From: Bacteroidota bacterium
GTDB taxonomy: Bacteria; Bacteroidota; Bacteroidia; Cytophagales; Cytophagaceae
Direction of reading: 5' to 3'
Assembly: GCA_023428135.1 (NCBI GenBank)
Contig: JAEYZG010000057.1
Span: forward strand, 1 to 64,000
Length of the DNA: 64,000 nt
Both the position numbers and the translations under genes were made by a program. Below, piece by piece: positions 28,644 through 36,869 of the stretch (position 1 is the first letter of the stretch; each line of letters starts with the position of its first letter). Below the pieces are notes generated by a model that was not told the origin of the DNA, made no database searches, and was given only the letters and a program-made list of their open reading frames with translations.

Positions 28644-30644
28644 GTGGAACAAAACAATAATTCATTTTTAAAAAAGCTTAAGCAGCTATTTATTGGAAAT
28701 GCCAGAAATATCACAGATAGTTCACTGTTTCAACATACCACACTTATATCATTTTTAGCCTGGGTAGGTCTTGGGGCAGATTCTTTATCCTCTTCCTGCT
28801 ACGGCCCTCCAGAAGCGTTCCTTATCCTCAAACATCACCATTACTTAGGACCAATTGTTGCAATAATGAGTTCCTTAACCATTTACATAATTAGTTCTGG
28901 TTATAATTTAATCATTGATTTATTTCCAAATGGCGGAGGTGGCTATTTTGTTGCAGGCAGATTGCTTTCTCCAAAATTAGGTATGATTTCGGGATGTGCA
29001 CTAATCCTGGATTATATACTTACCATCACTATATCAATTGCAAGCGGTACAGACGCCATTTTCAGTCTATTGCCAGCTAATTACTCTGGTATCAAATTAT
29101 ACTTTAGCTTTGCAATTATCCTCTTTTTTATTTTAATAAATCTTAGAGGGCCCAAAGAGTCCATAAAAATATTACTACCCATTTTCTTATTATTCTTAGT
29201 TACCCATTTAATCGTCATCACATACGGAATTGCTTCCCATATAGGAAACTTCGGCGACATAGTGGGTGACGTTTTAAGCGACATAACAACTAGTCAATCT
29301 CAATTAGGAACTTATGGATTATTCTTTTTAATCTTAAAAGCTTTCTCTATGGGAGCTGGGACCTTCACAGGAATTGAAGCCGTAAGTAATGGCATGCCCG
29401 TCCTAAGAGAGCCTAAAAGAGCTACTGCAAAGAGAACAATGGCTTTTATGGCATTTTCTCTAACCTTCATGGTATTAGGATTAATGATCTCCTATTTATT
29501 GTTTCATGTTGAACCTGCACAGAATAAAACTCTAAATGCAGTATTATTTGAATCTGTCACTAAAGAATGGACAGTATTTGGCCCTCCGTTCGTCATTATA
29601 ATCCTCATTTCCGAAGCATGCCTTTTATTTGTAGCTGCTCAAACCGGATTCCTTGATGGTCCACGTGTACTTGCAAATATGGCAACAGACAAATGGTTTC
29701 CTACCAGCTTTGCAATGTTAAGTGACAGATTGGTAATTCAAAAGGGAATAATTTTTATGGGAGTGATGTCTGGTTTAATAATGGGAATTAGTCATCAGTC
29801 AGTGAGATTTCTTGTTATACTGTACAGCATAAATGTATTTATAACATTCTCACTTTCTCAATTGGGAATGTCTAAACATTGGTGGAAAAACAGGAATACA
29901 GATAGCAAATGGTCTAAGAAGTTCTTCATCAATGGTATCTGCTTTTTGGTTTGTGGATTTATCCTTATAATGGTTATGGTTCTAAAATTTCATGAAGGAG
30001 GTTGGATAACTCTATTTATCACATGTCTTTTTATAATATTGGCCTTGTCTGTTAAAAGGCATTATAATAAAATTGCCCAAAAACTATTAAAGTTAGATAC
30101 ATTGGTTCCAAATGCACGACAAGAAATAAGCAAAATCCTTGACAACATCAGGACTAAAGGATTTAGCTTTAAAGATACTCGTGAGAACAATAAAACTGCT
30201 GTTTTATTTGTATCTGGCTTTAATGGCAAAGGCATATCCTCCTTACTATATTTATTAAAGCTTTTTGATGCTCAGTTTAAAACTATTGTATTTGTTGAAA
30301 TAGGTATTTTAAACACTCATACATTGATAAATGAAGAAGTTGTTCATCATTTGGATGAAGATTTAAAGTCTGATTTAAAGCACTATGTTAACCTTGTAAG
30401 CAAATTCGGATTTGAAGGAAAAGCAATAAGGACTTTAGGAACGGATGTAACAATAGAAGCGATGAAAATCTCTTATACTATAATGGAAAAATACCCCAAC
30501 AGCATTTTCTTTGGCGGCCAGATATTATTTCCTGATGAAACAATTTTCACAAAATACCTTCATAATTACGAAGCCTTCTCTTTACAAAAAAGCTTTTATA
30601 AAAAAGGTATTCCATTTATCGTGCTACCGATTGAGCTTACCTAA
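28644..30644 (+). CDS. KimA-like potassium importer (APC/KUP superfamily)
   Basis: A 666-residue inner-membrane transporter with about 12 helices (residues 35-460) and a soluble C-terminal domain (about 470-666). TM1 contains GLGADSLSSSCYGPPEA, matching the KimA motif SSDALSSVAYG; D46 and Y53 correspond to its potassium/proton site. The next block, FPNGGGGYFVAGRLL, and DYILTITISIASGTDAI also match KimA. It would take up K+ with protons, as B. subtilis KimA does under c-di-AMP control. An amino-acid permease role is the alternative. The frame opens after a stop at 28623 and the first possible start is the GTG at 28644; an ATG at 28639 is in another frame. Confidence 0.82.
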   Translation: MEQNNNSFLKKLKQLFIGNARNITDSSLFQHTTLISFLAWVGLGADSLSSSCYGPPEAFLILKHHHYLGPIVAIMSSLTIYIISSGYNLIIDLFPNGGGGYFVAGRLLSPKLGMISGCALILDYILTITISIASGTDAIFSLLPANYSGIKLYFSFAIILFFILINLRGPKESIKILLPIFLLFLVTHLIVITYGIASHIGNFGDIVGDVLSDITTSQSQLGTYGLFFLILKAFSMGAGTFTGIEAVSNGMPVLREPKRATAKRTMAFMAFSLTFMVLGLMISYLLFHVEPAQNKTLNAVLFESVTKEWTVFGPPFVIIILISEACLLFVAAQTGFLDGPRVLANMATDKWFPTSFAMLSDRLVIQKGIIFMGVMSGLIMGISHQSVRFLVILYSINVFITFSLSQLGMSKHWWKNRNTDSKWSKKFFINGICFLVCGFILIMVMVLKFHEGGWITLFITCLFIILALSVKRHYNKIAQKLLKLDTLVPNARQEISKILDNIRTKGFSFKDTRENNKTAVLFVSGFNGKGISSLLYLLKLFDAQFKTIVFVEIGILNTHTLINEEVVHHLDEDLKSDLKHYVNLVSKFGFEGKAIRTLGTDVTIEAMKISYTIMEKYPNSIFFGGQILFPDETIFTKYLHNYEAFSLQKSFYKKGIPFIVLPIELT

Positions 30645-30769
30645 GTTGAACACTCATTTCATAATACTAAGTTTAAAAGAACCCATAGGCACTGAAGTAG
30701 AACACAACAATCAGCCTATTCTGCTCCAACTCCGGATTATAAAAATATATAGCCAGGTTTTATTTGATA

Positions 30770-31130
30770 AATTCTGCATTTCTCCCTAACCCCCAAATAG
30801 CGATGCAAAATTTCCTGCACAGACTCATCACATTAAAGCTGTTATAAGATTATCAGAGAGAGAAGTTCTGAATTTAAATTTGACACAACCTTTAAAAGAC
30901 ATAAGCTCTTCTGGAGGACATCTTGCATCTTTAACAGGAACAATAAAAAACATTAAAGATTATACGCTGGGGCATGTTACTATGAATAGAAGGGACATTG
31001 AGAAAACATACCCAACATAGAAACTCTGTCAATGCTGCTTTGCTCCGATTAAACAGGAACTAAAAATTTCTTAGGAGTTGAGTCCAGCTTGCCTTACCTG
31101 AGTATTTTACCTGTTCCCCTCCAATATTTC
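30770..31130 (+). pseudogene. Broken copy of the BD-FAE-like esterase gene
   Basis: This stretch aligns by eye with the middle of the intact esterase gene at 36870-38027. Its translation gives SDAKFPAQTHHIKAVIR, then SSSGGHLASLTGTIKNIKDY and TLGHVTMN, against SSDAKFPAQIHDIKAVIR, SSSGGHLASLAGTTNNIKDY and TVGSVTMN in the intact gene. Small deletions shift the frame before the nucleophile region, and a TAG follows at about 31018. Weaker similarity continues to about 31130 (CTGAGT...CCTCCAAT). Start and end of the parent gene are missing, so it is a dead paralogue. Confidence 0.8.
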
Positions 31131-31169
31131 TGCTATAATGAACAAACACTATCTTATAGTTATATACTA

Positions 31170-31204
31170 AAAGAGGCTGTCTTTAAAATAAAGACAGCCT
31201 CTTT
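31170..31204. terminator. Strong bidirectional terminator
   Basis: A perfect 15-bp stem (31170-31184 with 31190-31204) and a 5-base AAAAT loop. T residues follow on both strands (CTTTCAATTT on plus, TCTTTTAG on minus). It ends the GH8 transcript. Confidence 0.85.
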
Positions 31205-31248
31205 CAATTTAAATTTTAAGAAAGGAATTTAAAATTAGTATGTAAAAG

Positions 31249-33600
31249 CTATTTGATTACCACTTTCACTACACTGCTTCTCTCCTCATACTGAACCATC
31301 AAAGCATAAACTCCAGACTTCAGATTACTAATATCAACCTGGCCCTCGCTTCTACCTTGCTGAAGCAGCCTGCCTGAATAATCTAAAATGGAGTATTCAA
31401 AATTTCCTTGCAATCCTTGTACCTGGATATACTCCTCAGCAGGATTGGGATATATGCCGATGTTTAGTTGGTTGTTCTTTCCGATGCCAGTAATAATTCT
31501 CTCTGCAAGTACAGCTGTACCAAAAAGAGAAGGGTCCTGCCACGCATTATCTTCACCTGCATTCCAGGAGAGTTTCTTATCTCTGCCACTTCCGTCGTCA
31601 TCGTCATTGATCATAAAATCAATACCTATACTTTGGTCTTTGGCAGGTGTTCCCTGTAAGGTAGCCCAAGGAATACTCGCTTCTATAATATAACCATTTG
31701 TAGTGCTAACACTGCTATAAACAATTCCGGCAGAAGACCTTCCAGATGGCAATGTACCTACCACAGCCCCATCGTTCCATCCGAATGAATATTGTACATC
31801 GTTAGCTCCGTATGTAGTTGCTTTATCGTTATTAATATCAAAGTAGAATTCTACAGCATCATCTTCATAGCTATTAGGACTGTCGTTGGTTTTTATGTTG
31901 TCTGTTACAACCGCCAAAACATATACATTTGTATTGTCCCACATAATTTTAGCTGTACCGCTCAAGTCGCTGCTGTTAGCTATTGTTCCTACAAGAGTTT
32001 TTGTAGCTGTGATTGGTTGGATAAGAGGGTCATTCCACAACTCATCCACTTCTCCATCTATGGTCGGAGGAGTGTTTGTATTATAGATTTTGTAGGTATA
32101 AGTAACCTTAACAGTGATAGCTGCTCTTGGCCCTTCACAACCGCCTAATGTTTGAGAAACGTAATACGTCACAGTTCCTGGTGTCGAGGTATTTGGAACA
32201 GGTGCTGAAGCTAAAGGAGTACCACCTGTTTGCACTGTATACCACTTAAGGCTGGTTCCGGAAGCTGTTAATGGGGTTGCGATATCACCATATTCGTATG
32301 CGACAGCAGCAGTTACAGTCGGAGCAGGAGTAGCACAAGGATTTTCACATGCAGGTTTATATACTTTAAAATTACCTGACACATTTAATAAAGCGAGCAT
32401 ATACAACATACCGTCGTAATATCTCCATTGTCCGCTAGGGACTGCCATGTTCCAGAATGCCTGCACAAAAGGTGTAGAAAGCGCCGTATTGCTTGTTGCA
32501 AGAGATGCTACCGCATTGCAGGCAACAAGACCTCCTGATTGACTTCCTTCTGCACCTGAGCCATCCCAATTATAATGACTTTGATAGTTTGTCCCGCGGT
32601 TTTTAAAGAAAGTAAGATAGCGCTCCGCAATCACAGGCTGTTGCTCATCCGCCTTGAACCAATGATAATCCATACCAATGTTCATAATAGTACGCCATGC
32701 GTCATACATGAATCTGTGACTATTAGAATTGAAAGATGTAGACTTAGGTGTTCCGTCAAAATTTGAATAGTCCGTTGATAAGCCAGAACTAGAGTGAGAT
32801 GCGTCACGAAGCAACTTTCTTGCAGCTGCTGGTGTCTGAGCCCAAAAAGTTTTATTGGTTGTTGACCAACGAGCCCACAACTCCCAAAAAGCAGGTAAGT
32901 TATAAGAAGGATCTGTATAGTCATATGACCCCTGATTAGGTCCAAATGTTATTAATTTTGAATTTGTATTGAACAAATTGTTAATACCTCCTGCACCTGT
33001 TTTGCTTTGCACTTTAGTTATAACAGACTGGGCTTCTGCCGCATAATTAAAAATCCCTGTACCATTTCCCCAACGGTTGGCAGCAAAATATAAGGCTGTT
33101 ACAAAATATGCTTCACCATCCGGAGCAGGGTTATTATCTTTTGCACTTCCACTTATATTTAATGACCATCTAAAGAATCCATCCAGATTTCCTGAGTTAT
33201 GATGCATGTAAGTTTTAGTCCATCTCCACAGTTTGTCAAATTCAGCTTTTTTGTCGAGCTGCACACAAATCATCATACCGTAAGACATACCTTCCGAGCG
33301 GACATCATTATTAGCCACATCAAGAATGTAGGCCATATCCTGCCCTACCGGATAATACAATTGCTGATTTGAGTTACCATAGAAAATCTGCTGAAAGGCA
33401 TTGTTAATCTTGGTATTAACTTCTGTGTCGTTTTTGTTCAAAAGTTCTTTGAACATATTTCTGTAAACACCCGTAAAATAAGCTCCTTGTCCGGTTTCAT
33501 TACAGAGGTCCTGTGCATGGGAATTTCTGCTGGTGCAGAGGAACAGCACCATAAGTAATCCGCACAGCAAATTAATTCTTTTGGGAAAAAGATTTTTCAT
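31249..33600 (-). CDS. GH8 xylanase / exo-oligoxylanase with Ig, CBM9 and T9SS domains
   Basis: A 783-residue secreted enzyme. The signal peptide ends at SHAQ30/D. The GH8 domain (about 35-415) has the general acid E103 in DVRSEGMSYGMMI and the second acidic residue D161 in PAPDGEAYFVTAL. These blocks resemble reducing-end xylose-releasing exo-oligoxylanases more than endoglucanases, though either is possible. An Ig-like domain (about 425-505) follows, then a CBM9-like domain (about 507-700, PTIDGEVDELW ... DAVEFYFDINNDKATTYG). A type A T9SS sorting domain ends the protein (IYPNPAEEYIQV ... LKSGVYALMVQ). The Ig and CBM9 parts are close relatives of those in the GH11 gene downstream in coordinates. 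Confidence 0.93.
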   Translation of the reverse strand: MKNLFPKRINLLCGLLMVLFLCTSRNSHAQDLCNETGQGAYFTGVYRNMFKELLNKNDTEVNTKINNAFQQIFYGNSNQQLYYPVGQDMAYILDVANNDVRSEGMSYGMMICVQLDKKAEFDKLWRWTKTYMHHNSGNLDGFFRWSLNISGSAKDNNPAPDGEAYFVTALYFAANRWGNGTGIFNYAAEAQSVITKVQSKTGAGGINNLFNTNSKLITFGPNQGSYDYTDPSYNLPAFWELWARWSTTNKTFWAQTPAAARKLLRDASHSSSGLSTDYSNFDGTPKSTSFNSNSHRFMYDAWRTIMNIGMDYHWFKADEQQPVIAERYLTFFKNRGTNYQSHYNWDGSGAEGSQSGGLVACNAVASLATSNTALSTPFVQAFWNMAVPSGQWRYYDGMLYMLALLNVSGNFKVYKPACENPCATPAPTVTAAVAYEYGDIATPLTASGTSLKWYTVQTGGTPLASAPVPNTSTPGTVTYYVSQTLGGCEGPRAAITVKVTYTYKIYNTNTPPTIDGEVDELWNDPLIQPITATKTLVGTIANSSDLSGTAKIMWDNTNVYVLAVVTDNIKTNDSPNSYEDDAVEFYFDINNDKATTYGANDVQYSFGWNDGAVVGTLPSGRSSAGIVYSSVSTTNGYIIEASIPWATLQGTPAKDQSIGIDFMINDDDDGSGRDKKLSWNAGEDNAWQDPSLFGTAVLAERIITGIGKNNQLNIGIYPNPAEEYIQVQGLQGNFEYSILDYSGRLLQQGRSEGQVDISNLKSGVYALMVQYEERSSVVKVVIK

Positions 33601-33750
33601 AAGCTAACAGTTTTAATTAGTTGGAAATTTTTCAATAGTTTGTATTATAAGTGTATAGGTTTTTAAAATTCACAAAATCCGGCCCCATACCAAGGAAATA
33701 CAGAGACCATTATTTAATCAAAATCCCTCCGCCCAACTTACAATCTTGGC

Positions 33751-33778
33751 AGTACACAGAGGTAAATAAAAAGTAAAC
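33751..33778 (-). promoter_or_regulatory. Shared bipartite promoter-like motif before GH8
   Basis: On the minus strand: GTTTAC (33773-33778), 15 bases, GTGTACT (33751-33757), 151 bases before the GH8 ATG. The same two blocks with identical spacing precede the GH11, esterase and CE1-like genes. The geometry suits an ECF-type sigma promoter (-35 and -10), though an operator is possible. Confidence 0.6.
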
Positions 33779-33898
33779 ATCTTTTCTTAAAAAAATCTGA
33801 TTAGATCTTTTTATAATTCTATTACTTAGGCCTCACCTCAGCAATATTCTGGGCTTAAAGATTAAAAACAACCATTGAAATTCTCTAAAAGTAAAGAA

Positions 33899-33923
33899 CT
33901 ACTAGAGTTTTATACTCTAGTAG
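33899..33923. other. 10-bp perfect hairpin in the GH8/GH11 gap
   Basis: CTACTAGAGT (33899-33908) and ACTCTAGTAG (33914-33923) flank a TTTAT loop. No T-tract follows, so it is not a clear terminator. It lies in a 528-base gap that also holds the GH8 promoter-like motif and the GH11 terminator. Confidence 0.5.
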
Positions 33924-34040
33924 CACATTTCTAATTAATCAGAATTTTTAGAAATGAGAAATAATGCATCCCTACATCTTAATAACATCTGATAATCAAA
34001 ACAATTTAAAAACAGAAGAGATTGATAGTGTACCAGAAAT

Positions 34041-34073
34041 TTAAAAGGCCGGAAAGAGTTTCCGGCCTTTTAA
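34041..34073 (-). terminator. Terminator of the GH11 gene
   Basis: A 15-bp perfect stem (34041-34055 with 34059-34073) containing AAAAGGCCGGAAA, with a 3-base loop. On the minus strand it is followed by a T-rich run. It lies 56 bases beyond the GH11 stop. Confidence 0.85.
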
Positions 34074-34128
34074 CTACTTATTTTGATGTTGTGTTAATTA
34101 TAGATGAAACAGTACGAGATTTTATTAA

Positions 34129-36693
34129 TTACCTCTTTACAGTTATCTTCTTTTGCAAGATTGAATTTTCCTTCTTAATACTAAGGACATAGATCCCTTC
34201 TTGTAATCCGCTTACATCTATCTTAACTGTATTTCCTGCAACTTCAGTTTTCTGAACAACTTCCTTACCCAATACATCTATTAAGGTGAAGGTTGCATTT
34301 GATAAATCCAGCTCTGAATCTATATATACTTCTCTGCTAGCAGGGTTTGGATAAAAATTAGCAAATATTGAGCTCGCTGATGACCAGAATCCCGTAACAC
34401 TACCTGATGTTATGCTTGTCGCAGAAGAAGTTGTAACTCCTCCGTTGCTGTCTGTCACTCTTATAATTATTGAATGTTCTCCAGGACCAGGGTTATTCCA
34501 TACATAGCTGTAAGGTGCAGCAGTTCCAGTACCAAGTACATTGGATCCATCCAAAAATTCCACTAGTGTAATTTCTCCATCCGGGTCTGATACCTCTGCC
34601 GTAATTGTAATTGAACCTTCAATTATAGCATTGGAAGCGGGAGACGTAATTGTAATTACTGATGGTTTATTGTCATTTACACTTATCTGTAAAGCCTGAG
34701 ATTTAGCCTTACATTGAGATGCATTTGTTACTTCAACCGTATAAACTCCAGCCTCAGTTGCAGTATACGCTGATTCTGTCGCCACCTTGATATCATTTTT
34801 ATACCATTGATAACTTAATCCTGAACCTGCATTAGCTTTTAATACCACACTACCGCCTTTCACAAAAGTAATAGGTCCTGATGCTGTAATAGTAGCTTCA
34901 GGAAGAGCATTAACAGTTACTTCTATGAGTGCTCTTGAGCTTTCGCATCCATTTACATTCTGGCTTACATAATACTTTGTTAAACCTGCAGAAGTCGTAA
35001 GGGGTACAGGAGCAGTTGATGATCCTGTGCCTCCTGTAGCGGTAGTAAACCACAATAACCCTGTGCCTGTTGCCGACAACTGACTTGCTGTTGCATTTTG
35101 GCAGTATGCCAGAGTTGCAGTTACTGCAGGAGGAGCCGGAGTTGTACATGGTAAAAGGCCTTGTAGAATTGCAGTACCAAATAATGACGGATCCTGCCAT
35201 GCATCATCAGTAGACGCATTCCATGATAACTTTCCATCCCGTGCGCCATTATCATCATCATCATTGATCATAAAATCCATACCCAAGAGTTGTCCGATAG
35301 CAGGAGTTCCTTGCAAAGTTGTCCATGGTATTCTTGCTTCTACAATATAGCCTCCGGTACGTGGTACCGCTGAATAGGTAATTCCAGTTGTTGATCTTCC
35401 TGAAGGCAACACCCCAACGGTGGTTCCATTGTCCCATCCAAAAGTATATTGTACATCGTTTGCCCCATATGTAGATGCCTTATCGTTATTGATATCAACA
35501 TAAAACTCCACTCCATCATCGTCGTAGATATTTGTACTTTCATTAACTTTAGATTCGTCCGAAACGTCTGCAAGTAAATAAAGATAGGTGTCGTCCCACA
35601 ATACCTTTGCATTGCCTGACAAATCTGCGGCATTTGATACTGTGCCGGTCAACAGTTTAGTTGCAGCAACAGACAACACACTTGCATGACTCCATGCAGG
35701 ATCAACAACTCCATCGATTGTAATGGGAGAACCTGTTTTGAATATTTTATAGGTATTGACAACATTAACTCTTACAGAAGCCCTTGGACCTTCACAACCA
35801 TTCAAAGTCTGACCTACATAATAAGTGGTGGAGCCAGTAGTTGAAGTATTTGGTGTAGGAGCAGAAGATAAGGCAGTACCACCGGATTCAACTGTATACC
35901 ATTTTAAACTTGTACCAGTTGCAGTTAATTGACTTGCTGTTGCATTTTGTTCATAAGTAATAACAGCAGATGGAACTGTAGGTGCGGGAGTAGAGCAGGC
36001 ATTACATTCTTTTACTGTAATATTTGAACTTCCGGAACTTTGATATCCTTCTGACTCCATGATCTGGTAATCCCAGGTTGTACCCATATTCATACCTAAA
36101 CTTCTCCATTTATCTATGTGATTTTTGAATGTTACAGTACCACTTGACCTTTTAGTGGTACGAACACTCCAATATTGTTCAAATGTGGCATCACCTATAA
36201 TGGATGGTTTATTAACCCGTGTAGACACATAAATATTATAAGTACCTCCATCACTTTCAAAAGATCCCATACGCCTTATATCACTGGTGTTGCCGGGAGG
36301 AGTCCATTGACCATAACTTTCTACGACATAGTATTCGATTAAGGGGTCTTTAGTCCATCCGTAAACAGCCAAAAAACCATTACTTCCACCATTGTAAGAC
36401 CCTTCAAAACAGACAGTTCTATCTGCTTTTCCAACTTTCCAGCCTTTGCCGGCAGTAAAGTTATTGATATTATTCCAGGTAGTGCTGTAGTTCCCTCCAG
36501 GACCTAAAGTCATAGATGCAGAACCTCTTTGTCCATCATTCCAGAAGGAATAGAAGTATCCGTCATGGGTACCTTGAGTATTATTAGTTATGGTCTGGCC
36601 ATAACCAGGTTGCCCTATCAAGAGCAACATAAACGAAAACACTGTCATAAACAGCATTTTGATTAATTTCTCATCGGGTAAATTTATTTTCAT
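34129..36693 (-). CDS. GH11 endo-xylanase with Ig, CBM9 and T9SS domains
   Basis: An 854-residue secreted endo-beta-1,4-xylanase. The signal peptide ends at GYGQ33 or nearby. The GH11 jelly-roll (about 34-230) has the nucleophile E120 in PLIEYYVVESYG, FEQYWSVR, and the acid/base E215 in MESEGYQSSGSSNITV, so it should be active on xylan. An Ig-like domain (about 236-315), a CBM9-like domain (about 318-515), two more Ig-like domains, a bacterial Ig domain (VTITSPASNAIIEGS-like, about 675-765) and a type A T9SS tail (YPNPASREVYID ... LQEGIYVLSI) follow. It is divergent from the esterase gene; both promoters lie in the 176-base gap between them. Confidence 0.95.
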   Translation of the reverse strand: MKINLPDEKLIKMLFMTVFSFMLLLIGQPGYGQTITNNTQGTHDGYFYSFWNDGQRGSASMTLGPGGNYSTTWNNINNFTAGKGWKVGKADRTVCFEGSYNGGSNGFLAVYGWTKDPLIEYYVVESYGQWTPPGNTSDIRRMGSFESDGGTYNIYVSTRVNKPSIIGDATFEQYWSVRTTKRSSGTVTFKNHIDKWRSLGMNMGTTWDYQIMESEGYQSSGSSNITVKECNACSTPAPTVPSAVITYEQNATASQLTATGTSLKWYTVESGGTALSSAPTPNTSTTGSTTYYVGQTLNGCEGPRASVRVNVVNTYKIFKTGSPITIDGVVDPAWSHASVLSVAATKLLTGTVSNAADLSGNAKVLWDDTYLYLLADVSDESKVNESTNIYDDDGVEFYVDINNDKASTYGANDVQYTFGWDNGTTVGVLPSGRSTTGITYSAVPRTGGYIVEARIPWTTLQGTPAIGQLLGMDFMINDDDDNGARDGKLSWNASTDDAWQDPSLFGTAILQGLLPCTTPAPPAVTATLAYCQNATASQLSATGTGLLWFTTATGGTGSSTAPVPLTTSAGLTKYYVSQNVNGCESSRALIEVTVNALPEATITASGPITFVKGGSVVLKANAGSGLSYQWYKNDIKVATESAYTATEAGVYTVEVTNASQCKAKSQALQISVNDNKPSVITITSPASNAIIEGSITITAEVSDPDGEITLVEFLDGSNVLGTGTAAPYSYVWNNPGPGEHSIIIRVTDSNGGVTTSSATSITSGSVTGFWSSASSIFANFYPNPASREVYIDSELDLSNATFTLIDVLGKEVVQKTEVAGNTVKIDVSGLQEGIYVLSIKKENSILQKKITVKR

Positions 36694-36748
36694 AAAATCT
36701 TTTGGTTTAAAAAAACTTAAAAATCAGTGTATAGGTGAATTGAGTGGC

Positions 36749-36776
36749 AGTACACCGAACTTTTGAAAAAGTAAAC
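36749..36776 (-). promoter_or_regulatory. Shared bipartite promoter-like motif before GH11
   Basis: On the minus strand: GTTTAC (36771-36776), 15 bases, GTGTACT (36749-36755), 56 bases before the GH11 ATG. Both blocks are identical to those before GH8, and the spacers differ, so only the blocks appear conserved. Confidence 0.62.
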
Positions 36777-36805
36777 ACCAATCCCAAAAAAACTTTTTGT
36801 TATTT

Positions 36806-36833
36806 GTTTACCATTCAAGAAGATGAGTGTAGT
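36806..36833 (+). promoter_or_regulatory. Shared bipartite promoter-like motif before the esterase gene
   Basis: On the plus strand: GTTTAC (36806-36811), 15 bases, GTGTAGT (36827-36833), 36 bases before the esterase ATG. It is the same motif in the opposite orientation, pointing at the divergent gene, which argues against it being a by-product of the GH8/GH11 duplication. Confidence 0.6.
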
Positions 36834-36869
36834 CAGCCCGAAACACATTTTCCATCTAAAAATTAAAAT

